DNA from: Sordaria brevicollis
Taxonomy: Eukaryota > Ascomycota > Sordariomycetes > Sordariales > Sordariaceae
Direction of reading: 5' to 3'
DNA length: 64,000 nucleotides
Assembly (NCBI GenBank): GCA_033439795.1
Contig: JAUTDP010000005.1
Span: 2,695,001-2,759,000 of the forward strand
Under the pieces are notes generated by a model. The model was not told the origin of the DNA and did no database searches. It was given only the letters and a program-made list of their open reading frames with translations. The first letter of the stretch is position 1. Each line of letters opens with the position of its first letter. The position numbers and the translations under genes are program-made. Of the stretch, positions 9,589-20,503 are shown piece after piece.

Positions 9589-10947
9589 ATGAACCGCCCC
9601 AAGACAAGGTCCCACGAATACGAGCCTTCCAACCTCCTCATCAACCATGAGTCAGTATTAAGACGCACCGACGCAATCATCGACAAGTATCTATTGCCAC
9701 AAGCCACTTTCCTTCGCCAAAACGTCATAAACGCTCTGCACACTGCCTCAGGCAAGGTGGACTTGAAGCGCTTGGCACTCCTCAACCCATCCTGGCCCAG
9801 GTTCCTCTTCCCGCTCGTGTTTGCTCCGTATCCTGGAGGCCATAGCAATGACAGCTGCAAGCTCATCAGCTTACATGGATGCATGGAGCTGCTGGAGAAC
9901 GAGGGCGTTGGATACAAGATGGGATATGCGGCGCAGGTACTATCCTATCTGTCAGCAGATGACTTGTTTGCGGTCCTCAAGAGCCTTCCAGGGTCTGCTG
10001 AGCGGATGTGGCTCAGGGGCTCGCTGCAAGTATACGACCGCATCTTGCATTTGTATGGAGTAATGGAGGATGAGTGGGCACGGAATATCTGCAGGGGGAT
10101 TTTGGAAAACAAAGAAGCATGGGAGCCCTTGAGGGATCTAGACTGGTCGCGGAACAGGGAGATCTTGGAGACCTACGAGTTTAGGGAACCCGATATCGGA
10201 ATATATAAGGACGATATGGTCGAGATCTTACCGTGGTGGACGCCGAGAAGGCTTTCTGCCTCTAGTCATCAGGATATGCCTAGAGGGTTTGAGGCTGGGA
10301 TCCTGGATGCTGCCCACAATCACGAACTATTGAGGAGGGAGCAATTGATCAAGCTTGTTTACGAGGAGTGTGCCGCGGATTCAGCCAAGGACTGGAATGA
10401 AGCCATCACCTCCTTGATGAACGGCCGTATCCCGTCGTACAGACCTGACTCCTGGATGCCATGGCCAAGAGTGCTATTCCCAATCATCCAGGGTCGTGCT
10501 AGCCTTGGTCGCACATACCGAGGGGTTGATGTCAACAGCTTTGCGGAATGCATCGACCTCCTCAGGGATCCTGTATACGGCTTCAGATTGGGCTATGCGG
10601 TGCAAACCTTGCACGATATGAAGCCTGAGGAGATAAAGGAAATCCGTCGGTCGATTAAGGATGTCGCTGATAGGGAATGGGTCGTTGGTTGGATGCGGCT
10701 CTTTGATCGTGTCTTGAACCTACATGGGGTTGAGAACAACAAGGAAGCTCGGAAGTTGTGCAAGGAGACTTTGTCTCTGCTCCAATATTGGGAGAAGCCG
10801 GAAGTTGTATGGGATCACAAAGAATGCATCATTGAAACCAAAGGCGAGAAGAAATTTTATCTTGGGGAACGACTCAAAGAACGAGAGGATCTTCTTCCAG
10901 AATGGCTGATGATTCGAAGCTGCAAAGCGGGTTCTGTGAGGGGATGA
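9589..10947 (+). CDS. Family A protein with two full core repeats, C terminus apparently frameshifted
   Basis: Single exon, 452 residues, ATG in context CACCATGAAC. Function not recognised. It is the clearest double-repeat member. Unit 1 has WPRFLFP at 69-75, GYKMGYAAQVL at about 105 and YDRILHLYGVMED. Unit 2 has WNEAITSLMNGRIP, WPRVLFPIIQG at about 292, GFRLGYAVQTL at about 331 and LFDRVLNLHGVENNKEARKLC. The frame ends in 14 unconserved residues after LLPEW. In another frame the DNA continues with SGFCEGMMASIEER, which matches the family's closing PF..GM..A..D motif, so one base appears to have been lost near 10905. I found no GT-AG intron in the right phase. It could be a strain mutation, a sequencing error or a truncated but functional protein. 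Confidence 0.8.
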   Translation: MNRPKTRSHEYEPSNLLINHESVLRRTDAIIDKYLLPQATFLRQNVINALHTASGKVDLKRLALLNPSWPRFLFPLVFAPYPGGHSNDSCKLISLHGCMELLENEGVGYKMGYAAQVLSYLSADDLFAVLKSLPGSAERMWLRGSLQVYDRILHLYGVMEDEWARNICRGILENKEAWEPLRDLDWSRNREILETYEFREPDIGIYKDDMVEILPWWTPRRLSASSHQDMPRGFEAGILDAAHNHELLRREQLIKLVYEECAADSAKDWNEAITSLMNGRIPSYRPDSWMPWPRVLFPIIQGRASLGRTYRGVDVNSFAECIDLLRDPVYGFRLGYAVQTLHDMKPEEIKEIRRSIKDVADREWVVGWMRLFDRVLNLHGVENNKEARKLCKETLSLLQYWEKPEVVWDHKECIIETKGEKKFYLGERLKEREDLLPEWLMIRSCKAGSVRG

Positions 10948-11072
10948 TGGCTTCGATCGAAGAGCGTATCAAGATGCGACAGAAGGAGATAGAAAGAGCT
11001 AATCAACATAGGAAACATGCTCGCAAGGAGTATCTCGAAAAGGAACAGCTAAGAAGTAGATTCGAACGATAA
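10905..11072 (+). other. Out-of-frame conserved tail of the gene at 9589
   Basis: Read in the frame ending with TAA at 11070-11072, this stretch gives ADDSKLQSGFCEGMM followed by a charged helix rich in E, K and R (EERIKMRQKEIERANQ). This matches the end of sister proteins such as LPFSEGMRQAKRD, so it was probably once the C terminus of the preceding gene. Confidence 0.6.
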
Positions 11073-11480
11073 CTGGGAAGTCAGAGCCGGCCGAGATTGC
11101 AAGTTGAGATGGAACACAGATTGAAAGGAGGAAACAATTTTGGTACTTAGTCAGACAGATCTTTGAAACAATAAAACTTTTGGACTACTTGCCGCTTTGG
11201 ACCGGCCAACCAATCGGTTGGGGCGGTTGGTGATGAACAAGGCCTCGGACGGTCTGTTGGTGTTGGTGATGTACCCGAGACGCAAACAGTTATTCTGTTG
11301 GGCGATGATTTGGGACAGGAAACTGCACCGTGCGAAGCCGGGCGGCAATACCCAACATCGGTTTTGTTGCTTTCAGACACAAGAGTTCATCCCATCTTCC
11401 TTAACAGTGGCCAACTGACCGAGTAAAGGTAACTGTTTCTCACTCGAGCCCCTCTCATCCAACTGCCGGGGATCGTCATC
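11073..11480. other. Promoter region of the family A gene at 11481
   Basis: No gene seen. It contains two exact GTTGGTGATG elements (11226-11235 and 11262-11271), 36 bp apart start to start. Confidence 0.5.
11226..11271 (+). promoter_or_regulatory. Two GTTGGTGATG elements
   Basis: Direct copies at 11226-11235 and 11262-11271, about 210-255 bp upstream of the ATG at 11481. The closest protein paralogue (start 25564, minus) has three copies at similar distance and in the same orientation relative to its gene. Confidence 0.4.
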
Positions 11481-12347
11481 ATGTGTATCCACAACTTGTT
11501 ATCTCCCGTCCGTCCACGTCGTGCAAAGGAGACAGCCCAGTTGCAGTTCGAAAGCACTTCGACATTGTCCATCCCCGTGACGCCAGTAGAGACAGGGACG
11601 GAAAGCGAGGATGATGACCATCCTTACATCGTTCCTCGCAATGCGCTCATGAGACGGACGACGCATGACAACTTCCACGCCTTTGGACATCTCAAACGTC
11701 TGCACAACAAAAAGTTTCCTCCGCACCCGACCTGGGCAGATGCCATGCTATCCATGAAGGGGGACAACCGAGAACCGATAGCCACCTTGACTACCGTCAT
11801 CAGAGATCCCAAATGGCCCGCTTTCCTGGTCTTCCCCGTCCCTCGAGGTCTGAACGGCAAGGGGTTTGACATTGATCTCGCCCTGCAAATTCTCCACGAT
11901 GATCAGCTGGGTTTCCGACTCGCATATGCCATTCAGACCTTGAAGTACATGTGCAAACCCGAGAAACTGGACCCGAACCACTTGACTCAGTTTCGGAAAG
12001 AAAGAGTTGCAAAGGAAATCTGGAAGTCCCTCAGTCTTTTCAGCTACTTGGTGTACGCAGAGGACAACTCAAGTTGCATTGAGAACTTTTTTCCTTTCAA
12101 GGAGCTCTGGAAGGGACGGAAGGAGGGCGAGGTGAAAGCATTTTGGGATGAGCTAAAACGGAAAGGACAAGCGCCGCTACCTATTGATGGCATGGGCTCT
12201 CTTGGAATCCCATTCCGTCGGGGCCAAATGAGGGCCGCGTCCGAGGATTGGTGCAAAGACAAGATAAACTTCGATGCGGAGGCATGGCACAAACCCGTAC
12301 TTCCCAACGAGATCCTAGGACCTGGATGGGAAGAAGAACTTGAGTGA
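11481..12347 (+). CDS. Family A protein, single core
   Basis: Single exon, 288 residues, function not recognised. After a serine/threonine-rich start come LKRLHNKKFPPHPTWADAML, WPAFLVFPVPRG at about 112, FDIDLALQILHDDQLGFRLAYAIQTL at about 130-154, a W.SLSLFSYLVY segment, and near the end IPFRRGQMRAASEDW. The protein at 24701-25564 (minus) is its nearest relative here: both share the RLHN..F.PH..W motif, the FPVPRG..G.GFDIDLA block and ILHD.Q.GFRL. The two genes are about 13 kb apart, in opposite orientation, and separated by conserved genes. Their upstream DNA shares GTTGGTGATG elements. Confidence 0.8.
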   Translation: MCIHNLLSPVRPRRAKETAQLQFESTSTLSIPVTPVETGTESEDDDHPYIVPRNALMRRTTHDNFHAFGHLKRLHNKKFPPHPTWADAMLSMKGDNREPIATLTTVIRDPKWPAFLVFPVPRGLNGKGFDIDLALQILHDDQLGFRLAYAIQTLKYMCKPEKLDPNHLTQFRKERVAKEIWKSLSLFSYLVYAEDNSSCIENFFPFKELWKGRKEGEVKAFWDELKRKGQAPLPIDGMGSLGIPFRRGQMRAASEDWCKDKINFDAEAWHKPVLPNEILGPGWEEELE

Positions 12348-12648
12348 GCCTCCGCGTCACGAAGCAAACACACGGCAAACAGGGAAGATGACGGAGATTG
12401 ATACCGAACAAATGGCAGATGTTCTACCACAGAATCAGCAAGTAAGCAATTAAAGATCATCACACCATGAAGGGACGTACCGGGGTCGAAGTGAAGCGGG
12501 ACAAATTAAACACTCTATTAGTACTCGAATCTAATCATTTTGCACGAGTGCCGTGAACCAAGCACGTACCTCATGAAACTTCCAAGCTGTTGTCTGATCA
12601 AATCATGGCGGATCTCTCAATGAGCCTCAACGTGTTCAATGAGAAAGC
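12348..12648. other. Intergenic, convergent 3' ends
   Basis: About 300 bp between the 3' ends of two convergent genes. Nothing specific seen. Confidence 0.5.
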
Positions 12649-13044
12649 TCACGCTTCAGACTCACCACCTCGGCGACTGGAGTCTTTCACAGTCTGACGA
12701 TACTCTCTCCTAGCAGAGCGATCACGCTGCTGCCCAATAGTAAAGAACAACCATACCACACATACCCAAACACAGATGAGAATCACCAGCGCGGTACCAG
12801 CATTTTTATTGGCGTCATAGTGTGGCTTACCTTCAGTGGCTGCGCCAGATGCCGCGCCGTCGCCCGGCGCTCGGACCGTTGATGCTTGCGGTGAGCGTAT
12901 AACGGCGGTGGCATTCGCTGGCATGCCCGTGTTGTCAACCGTGTTCGGAGGAATGAGCGGGAGGGGGGAAGCGGAGACAGCGTCGAGGTAAGCAAGCGCC
13001 ATGACCGAGAGGGTCATGACGACCGGTGTTGATTGGGATGGCAT
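12649..13044 (-). CDS. Small single-pass membrane protein with signal peptide
   Basis: Single exon, 131 residues, function not recognised. Residues 1-26 (starting MPSQSTPVVMTLSVMALAYL) look like a cleavable signal ending at SAS. A Thr/Pro/Ala-rich extracellular stretch with an NAT glycosylation site follows, then a transmembrane helix at about 83-102 (AGTALVILICVWVCVVWLFF) and a basic cytoplasmic tail (RDRSARREYRQ). The layout fits a type I membrane protein. The protein at 23763 has the same layout but no clear sequence similarity. Confidence 0.65.
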   Translation of the reverse strand: MPSQSTPVVMTLSVMALAYLDAVSASPLPLIPPNTVDNTGMPANATAVIRSPQASTVRAPGDGAASGAATEGKPHYDANKNAGTALVILICVWVCVVWLFFTIGQQRDRSARREYRQTVKDSSRRGGESEA

Positions 13045-15482
13045 CGTCGTGGTTTGGTGAAAGGTGAGTGCTCTTGGGCGTCCGTTTTTTTATGCGAGTG
13101 ATATCGATATAAATCGCTCTCTCGATGAGTTGGTAAGTACGGTTAATAAGATATGGCAACTGGTCTGAGGTGTGAAATAGAATTGTGGGGACGGGAGACG
13201 GATGACTTCCCTTTTATGTACGGCGACCTGAGACTTTCGATTGAGGTTAACGAGTGGTTGATGAGAAAACAATGCCATTCTCAACAGAACAGGCATGAAG
13301 TGTGATCAATGGCCAAATAAGGACGAGACCTGTTCATGTGGCGCGATCTTTGTTGACCGAGGACATTGTCCGTCCTGGAACTGCTGTGGAGGTCGAGAAG
13401 GATCAATCCGCACCAGTCGGGAACCGAGGCGCGCCTTCCGTCATTGTTCGTCTTCAGTTCAGTTCCCGCTCTTGCCCTTTGTTCCTGTGTTTGCTGTGCT
13501 GCCAATTTTCGTCGGTCGGGGACGACTGTGGCTTGAAATTGGCGATTCTTCTTTTGCTGTTCAGTGAAGACAAAGCCGCGCAGTGTCTGTAAAACTGGAC
13601 TGGTTCAACGTAGATGGGAATGAAGGTGAGGATAGAGTGAGAGTGAAATTGAAATTCGGGTTGTGTCTATGCGCGGCCTTTGTCAAATGTTGCGGGAGGG
13701 CGTCGTCGCGACCACAGAAATGACCGGTTGTAAATTCATCTTGCGAGTGCTGAAGAAAATGAAAGCGCCGATATCGGCAACACGGCGTCTCCGGCGCACG
13801 CAGCCGGACGTTTGAGTTGGTCGGACCCGCGGTGTTACGGGGAAGCATTGGTAACAACACCAATCACGCAGTCGCAGAAACATCACAACAAATTGTGACC
13901 TTCTTCCCCATGGCACGACCACTTGGGCCGAGCACACATTGAAAAAGGATTGCAACGAGTGCAAGTTTTGACATCAAAAATTACGACCAGAACGGCCCCG
14001 AAGGACAATTCACGATGGCTAGCTCCACGCTGTGCAATGCAGGCTCTCCACCGTACTACGCGGTGTTCTTGATCTCCGCGCAGTCAGTCAAGGTAAGTAT
14101 GAAGAAAAAAAAAGGAAAAGAAAATTCTAAGAATTCTGGCGGGAGAGGTGTTGTTAAATAGAGGATTCAGGTGGTCTGTGCACGAGTGCAAATTCCTGGA
14201 AATTCGGGACAGCTGGCGGCGGGCTGGTTTGGTCTGGCAGGTCTGGCAGGTTCTGGTGCTGACGGCCGCCGGTGGACTTTTCATCTTGCATTTGGACATT
14301 CGATTCACAGGTCGTGATTGCAGTGTGCAAAATGATGTCTTTCGTCTCGTCTGTTTTGCGTTTGAAAATCTCTCGACCGGAAACCGTCATACCAGGACCG
14401 AGATGGGCAGTCATGCCTCCTCTTATCCAACTTCTCTCTTCGAGTCTTCTCACGTTCCCAACATATGACCGCCTTCTTTCTTCTCCAAAATGACAGATTG
14501 AATCTCACTCTCAACAACATCAACGCGCACCATTGATGCCGGTGACTTCTGTTCCCCGGATTTCAATGTCGAGCTAATGCCAAGTCCCCATCACGAGGAC
14601 CGTTAGCGGACTGCCTATCCCTGTTTCCTGAAACAAAGTGGGCAAAATCATCACGAACTGTTTCTGGCGTTCAATCGAATTGTCCAAGCACGTGCAAGCA
14701 GAAAACCTAAAAGAGGCCCGTGCACTCCACGCTCGCCGCCGGCCGCAGTTAGCGCTTGGCGGGAGAAATCTTCTGTGGAACTTTGGAAGCCGAGACCAGT
14801 CGCGCTACGAAAGTGTCACAAGTGCAAGTGCGCTAGTCTAGGCTGAGCTAGGCCTTTAGTGGCTCTACGGCGGGAAAGGGAAGGTGTCGCATATCATCGG
14901 GATTGAGCATCACGAGCCAAGCGGTGGGATTGGGAGGAGCAGCGTGAGGGAACACAGAATTTGTAAAATGGCGGAACTTCATTGACCAATTCCGTCACCT
15001 GAGGGACGAGTGAGTGCCTCGACCGCTTTCTTTGCCGTTCCTGATTCACCACACCCACAACCCTCCCTGCGTTCCTTGCGTCTGTTATCGCCTCCCGCTG
15101 TCCATCCCATCATTTTGTCCATGTCTCTCAACTAATCAACCAACAGGGCGTGTTGATCGATGATAGACATTCAAAATAAATAGATTGTATCCTCACTTCC
15201 ATTTCCTATCAACCGCCAATTCCGCTCTCCATCGTGAAATCTTTTTCCAGATCCTCCCTGCCAAAAAACCAAGCTGAACCCCGCCCCCGCCTGTTTCCCG
15301 AAGTCGTTGTCCCGGTCGAGCGAGTGGATTGTCCAAGCCTACCCAAGCAAAGACAAAGCCCCCACAATAATCCTCGTTCGATAAAAGACAGAAATTTCCC
15401 TGCTGTCCCTTCGACGACCCTCTTACAACCTCATCCCCGACCGTTCGAGCAGTCGAAGAATCCCCCAATCCAAATCGCAATC
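13045..15482. other. Long intergenic region, no supported gene
   Basis: This 2.4-kb stretch lies between divergent genes. Short frames occur on both strands without conserved motifs. A possible small exon starts at the ATG near 14014 and ends in AAG|GTAAGTATG, but I could not connect it to a convincing second exon. The last few hundred bases are CT-rich, as expected for the leader of the highly expressed CBS gene. Confidence 0.5.
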
Positions 15483-17122
15483 ATGAGCGGTACTACCAAC
15501 GGCGCCGTTGAGCGCAACCCCGGCCTCACCATGACGGCCACCGAGCTGATCGGCAACACTCCTCTCGTTCGCCTTAACAAGATCCCTCAGTCGCTCGGCA
15601 TCGAGTGCGAGGTCTACGCCAAGGTCGAGCTCTTCAACGCTGGCGGCAGTGTCAAGGACAGGATAGCCCTTCGCATGATCGAGGAGGCCGAGAAGGAGGG
15701 CCGCATCAAGCCCGGTGACACCCTTATCGAGCCCACCAGTGGCAACACGTACGTTATGGTCTCCGTCTTTGTTGAATTTGCGACGCGAGCTAACAAACCT
15801 CCTACAGTGGTATCGGTCTTGCCCTCGTTGGCGCCATCAAGGGCTACAAGACCATCATCACTCTTCCCGAGAAGATGTCCGCCGAAAAGGTCTCCGTCCT
15901 CCGTGCCCTCGGTGCCACCATCATTCGTACCCCTACCCAGGCTGCTTGGGACAGCCCCGAGTCCCACATCGGTGTCGCCCGCCGTCTCCTCAAGGAGATC
16001 CCCAACTCTCACATTCTCGACCAGTACACCAACCCCAACAACCCGCTTGCCCACGAGTTCGGCACCGCCGAGGAGATCTGGAAGCAGACCGGCGGCAAGG
16101 TCACCGCCGTCGTTGCTGGCGCTGGTACCGGTGGTACCATCACTGGTATTGCTCGCGGCCTTCGCAAGCACAACAAGGACGTCAAGGTCATTGCCGCCGA
16201 TCCCGTCGGTTCCATCCTCGCTCTTCCCGAGAGCTTGAACGACCCCAACGCCACCGCTCCCTACAAGGTTGAGGGTATCGGTTATGACTTCATTCCTGAT
16301 GTTCTCGACCGTGAGTTCGTCGACAAGTGGTACAAGACCGAGGATCGCGAGTCCTTCCACCTCGCCCGCCGCCTCATCGCTGAGGAGGGTCTCCTCGTCG
16401 GTGGCTCTTCTGGCAGCGCCATGGCCGCCATGATCCGCGCCGTCAAGGACTACAACCTCGGCAAGGGCGACGTTGTCGTTGTTGTCCTCCCCGACAGCAT
16501 CCGTTCTTACCTTTCCAAGTTCGCCGACGACGACTGGCTCGCCGCCAACGGTCTCCTCGCCACTGAGGACGACGTCAAGGCCGCCAACGGCACTAACGGC
16601 ACCGCCACTGTCAAGGAGCAGCAGGAGACCGAGCAGAAGAAGACCGATGACGCTTACCACGGTGCCACCGTCCGCGCTCTCCGCCTCAAGCCCGTCACCT
16701 CCGTCCTCGCCGACTCTCCCTGCTCCGAGGCCATCGAGACCATGCGCGACAAGGGTTTCGATCAGCTCCCCGTCCTCGCCCCCACTGGCGGCAAGCTCGT
16801 CGGTCTCGTCACTCTCGGCAACATGCTCAGCTTCATCCAGCGCGGCCGTGCCACCCCCGCCAGCCCCGTCTCTGAGGTCATGTTCAACTTCAGCCGCATC
16901 GACGAGGTTGTCACTGACCCCCGCAAGTTCGGCAACGATCTCAAGGACAAGCAGCGCAAGTTTGTTGAGATCACCATGGACACTCCCTTGGCTGCTCTCA
17001 GCAAGTTCCTCGAGTGGAACTCTGCCGCTATCGTCACCGAGAAGAAGGATGACGGCTCCAAGCCCGTGGCTGTTGTCACCAAGGTCGATCTTTTGACCTA
17101 CATGGTTCGCCAGCAGTCGTAA
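15483..17122 (+). CDS. CYS4: Cystathionine beta-synthase
   Basis: This is the PLP enzyme that condenses serine and homocysteine to cystathionine in cytosolic transsulfuration. It has 526 residues in two exons (15483-15748, 15808-17122). The intron has donor GTACGT, branch GCTAAC and acceptor CCTACAG and falls inside the PTSGNTGIGLA motif. The core shows [11 protein letters not shown], the PLP lysine K58 in [15 protein letters not shown], the glycine loop [10 protein letters not shown] and [10 protein letters not shown]-terminal CBS-domain (Bateman) pair starts near residue 400, seen as [19 protein letters not shown] and, further on, [11 protein letters not shown]. There is no N-terminal heme domain, as in yeast Cys4. 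Strong C-ending codon bias indicates high expression; it also creates a spurious 548-codon antisense frame. The symbol is the yeast orthologue name. Confidence 0.97.
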
Positions 17123-18190
17123 ATCACACCCTATACGACTAATGAATAGAGTGGAGGACATCGATACCACAACATAACAACAACACCAACATAACAAGCC
17201 GCCTCCGTGAGACGTGGGAAGGATTAAACGGGGTTTTCTTACGATGATACCTAGACTCAACGTCTATGGGCGGCTTTCCTTTTTTCCTTTTGCTTTTCTC
17301 TTTTGCTAATTGCTTGGGATATTATACTCTGGGAGCCTTGGGCGTACTATACTACATTTGCTTGCGTTCAGCATAGATCATTTTTGGGTAGCATTCGGTC
17401 CGGCGTAGAAAAGGGTTCAACCCGTGCAAATGGGACGTTTTATTTTATTGTTCACAATCTCTTTCTCCGCTTGTGTTTGCCTGATATGCCTGACTTTGCT
17501 GATGCTGTTCTGCTGGGTCGTTGTTCACTTTGGCTGTCATGGTTGGATAGACAACGTTGATCCTCGATCCTATATATCTCTAGAAGCCTTAAGAGCTTGA
17601 CAAAGTCTAATGATTCCCTATAACATTCGCTTGAATTATGAATGTCACCTGCGGTCCCATTTTCGTGAGGTGTCGCAGAGACCCGGGAAATGCGCAATAT
17701 CCTAATCCGGGTTGAATATCTGGAGAGTTGCATTGGCAGTCGTCAAATGTCTATACAGTGGCTGTTCGGACACCTTTAACCCTGCATTCGGCTATTGCGA
17801 ATTTTTCGAGTTTCTACAGTATGTCCATGGTTCAACGTGCGTGGCTGCCCTCCTCCTATTCTACAGCGTCCGCTTGTTAGCTTTATCCCCGCTATGCCCA
17901 CAACCAGTGTTTCGAGAACGATTGCCATCACAAGCACCTGCTCGTCTACTGAGTGAAGAATGTCTAAATTGGCGACATGTTCTTTCAGCAACCCGGTTTT
18001 CTCGTCGCTGATGACTTGATGGTAGCCGAAAACTAGTGATATTGGTTGGTATTTACCTGCATAAACATCATAATCTCTATCCATTCCATGCAACCATCAT
18101 CACAGCCCTTTCATACTGAACTATATCATTATTATATATCCACCAACCAATCCTTTACCTATAGTCCATCTCGTCGCCACATTTAACATC
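17123..18190. other. Convergent intergenic region, no gene seen
   Basis: 3' untranslated and flanking DNA between the 3' ends of CBS (plus) and the SRP receptor gene (minus). No conserved frame, RNA gene or repeat was recognised. Confidence 0.5.
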
Positions 18191-19234
18191 TTAAACCCTC
18201 TGGACAACCCACTTCCACCACCCCTCCACGCCCGGTCCCTCCCCTCCCACCACACTCCCGCCAACAACCTCAACCTCAATATCAAACTCCAACATCTGCT
18301 TAAACTCAAACCTGTCACTTCCATACTCTCCCAACCAATCATCACCTTCCTCCTTCTCACCAGTCACATCATCCTCCCTAACACCCGAATCCAACAGTCC
18401 CTTGCTTCTCGAGACACGAATCCGTCCAAGCTCAGCCTCAAGCTCCTTCTTCACCAACGTCGCCGGCAACGCCGTGAACAAATCCAACTTGTTGGCCGCA
18501 ATCAACACCGGAATCGTGGGAGGATGCTTAGACCCCTTGGAGTACCGGCTGTAACGGTGCTGAAGCGCCAGCAACAAATCATAAAGATACGTCGCGGCTT
18601 GACTGAGGGAGCTGTCAGGCGAAGAAGGAGCCAAAGTAGAAGCATCAACCATAAACACCACCCCCTTGATCTTATTCGGCGCCTTATTAGGCGGCAACGG
18701 CTTGCCAGTCTTGGGATCGAGAGGAAGGATGTGGCGCAGGGAGGTAGACCGCAACTTTGGGTGGCCGGGGGTGTCGACCAAGAGGAATTTCTTGAGCTTG
18801 TCCTCGTCGGAGGATTGAGCGGCGTTTAGCTCGACGGAGACGGGGGTTTGAGAGGTGTGGGTTTGGGAAGGACCGGCGATGGCGTCGGTGGCGGTCGTGG
18901 TGGTGCGACGGCCGGCGCGCTTTTCGAAGAGCGTGAGGAGGGCGGTTTTGCCGGCGCTGGAGGGACCGGCCAGCAGGATTGAGGGGAGGGAGGAGGAGGA
19001 AGAGGATGAGGAGTCGGAGTCGGAGCCGTGGAGGTATTGATGGAGAAAAACGGGGAAGAGGAGGACGATTAGGAGGCCGGTGATGATGACGGTTTTGTTG
19101 GGTTGGAGGGAGGCGACGAGGAGGGATTTGATGAGTTCTTTGATTTCCGACGAGGAGGAGGCATTGGGGGCGGCGGTAGCTGCGGTAGCGATCACGGTTG
19201 CCGTGGTGGCTATGGTTTCTATTGTCGTGTCCAT
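18191..19234 (-). CDS. SRP102: Signal recognition particle receptor subunit beta
   Basis: This is the ER membrane small GTPase that anchors the SRP receptor alpha subunit for co-translational protein targeting. Single exon, 347 residues. One transmembrane helix at about 48-66 (KTVIITGLLIVLLFPVF) precedes an Arf/SRbeta-type GTPase fold. Visible motifs are the P-loop GPSSAGKTAL at 90-99, switch DTPGH at 154-158, VVFMVDAS in the fifth strand, and NKLD at 248-251. A serine run at 72-82 and a Thr-rich loop are typical fungal insertions. The symbol is that of the yeast orthologue. It is a housekeeping gene, divergently arranged with the Akr1 gene. Confidence 0.93.
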   Translation of the reverse strand: MDTTIETIATTATVIATAATAAPNASSSSEIKELIKSLLVASLQPNKTVIITGLLIVLLFPVFLHQYLHGSDSDSSSSSSSSLPSILLAGPSSAGKTALLTLFEKRAGRRTTTTATDAIAGPSQTHTSQTPVSVELNAAQSSDEDKLKKFLLVDTPGHPKLRSTSLRHILPLDPKTGKPLPPNKAPNKIKGVVFMVDASTLAPSSPDSSLSQAATYLYDLLLALQHRYSRYSKGSKHPPTIPVLIAANKLDLFTALPATLVKKELEAELGRIRVSRSKGLLDSGVREDDVTGEKEEGDDWLGEYGSDRFEFKQMLEFDIEVEVVGGSVVGGEGPGVEGWWKWVVQRV

Positions 19235-20503
19235 TGTCGCCGGTAGAGCTTTGCGCGCGCGGGGTATTTGGGTGTCGCGCAGTGGTTTGTGTTCGATCGA
19301 TGGATGTGTGTCCCGTGGAGGGAGAAGTGTCGAGGTTATATCAAGCGTCCCCCTTTTCGAATCGCGGGAATTGTTGAGACGCGTTGTTGAGATGCGCGTT
19401 ATAGGGGAAGATCCAGATCTCGGGGTGTTGTGCTGCCGAAAATGACACCATCGTCATTCGAGATAAACGGCCAAGTTCCCGGTCCCGGGTGGACAGCTGT
19501 TCCCCACCAAATTTTGGGGCCCTGAGTTGTTCGGTTCCACCTGTCACGGCGCGCGGCTCTCCAGTTGTGGCCCGTGTCGCAGTGGGGGCCGGTCCGGGGG
19601 TGGTTGGGGACGAATCGAAGTGGTCCCACAGCTCCTGCCACCGAACACGCAACGAAGAATGAAGTCGCGAAGAACAAAAAGTGGAAGGAAGTGAAGATCC
19701 AATCGCTGAACCCCTTTCTGTTGCATGTGCCAAGTGGAAGGAACAAGTTGTGACTTGTGAAAGACCCTTCATTTTTCGGAATAACTTTTGCCTCTCATCG
19801 ATATTGTTAGATGGATGGATCTGGTGGCAGTGTGAGACAAGCTACAGCGCCGATAAACCCGAGGTGTCCCCGGAACTGTCTCTCCGCCTTCTGAAAGACC
19901 CTTGCAGCACAGAATCACAGGCGGGAAGGTGGGAGTTTTGGGGAAGCTGCATGTTAGGGGGGACCTCAACCAGTCACCGCTTAGACAGCGAAATCGGATG
20001 TCGACACTAACAGGCAAGGGGTGCTGACGAAAGTCCAACATCAGTTTCCAACAAAAAAGTCCAACACCAAACTTCTTCCTGTCCATTATCATCGTCCAGC
20101 TGCTCAAAGTTGGCGACTCGGACACGGCGGCATCATCATCAGCCAACTGAACGACTGGCCACCTTCCTTTTACTGATTGCCTTTCGCTACTGTGTATATC
20201 GACTTTCGGCCTTGTTCCTAGACTATTGCGAGCTTGCGCATTGACTAGTATTCTGTCCATCTTTCATCCTGTCGCAAGCCCATTGTTCGAATCGTCTCAA
20301 GTTGCTGCGCCCCGGTGGTCCAACCCGTCCATGCCGATTAGCCGTATCGCCGTTTCCAATCTCGAATGATAGACTCGACCACTTGATCTCTCCCCACGAC
20401 ATCCACGATCCTAATCCTCGACCTCCGAACACCGTAAACCCTCCCCGCCGACCGATAGAAATTCGACCGCCCTCTGCCAAGCGCATCCGACCGAGATCCC
20501 CCG
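19235..20503. other. Divergent promoter region of SRP102 and AKR1 homologues
   Basis: About 1.27 kb without a supported gene. CT-rich pyrimidine stretches just before 20504 fit a 5' leader. Confidence 0.5.

Noticed and set aside
14014..14330. Possible small two-exon gene starting MASSTLCNAGSPPYY
   Set aside because: A good donor (AAG|GTAAGT) follows a 26-codon exon, but the only acceptors lead to short, unconserved frames. Not enough to call.
15614..17260. 548-codon open frame antisense to cystathionine beta-synthase
   Set aside because: It mirrors the strongly C-ending codons of the CBS gene, which rarely give antisense stops; its product is Asp/Glu/Gly/Val/Leu-rich with no motif.
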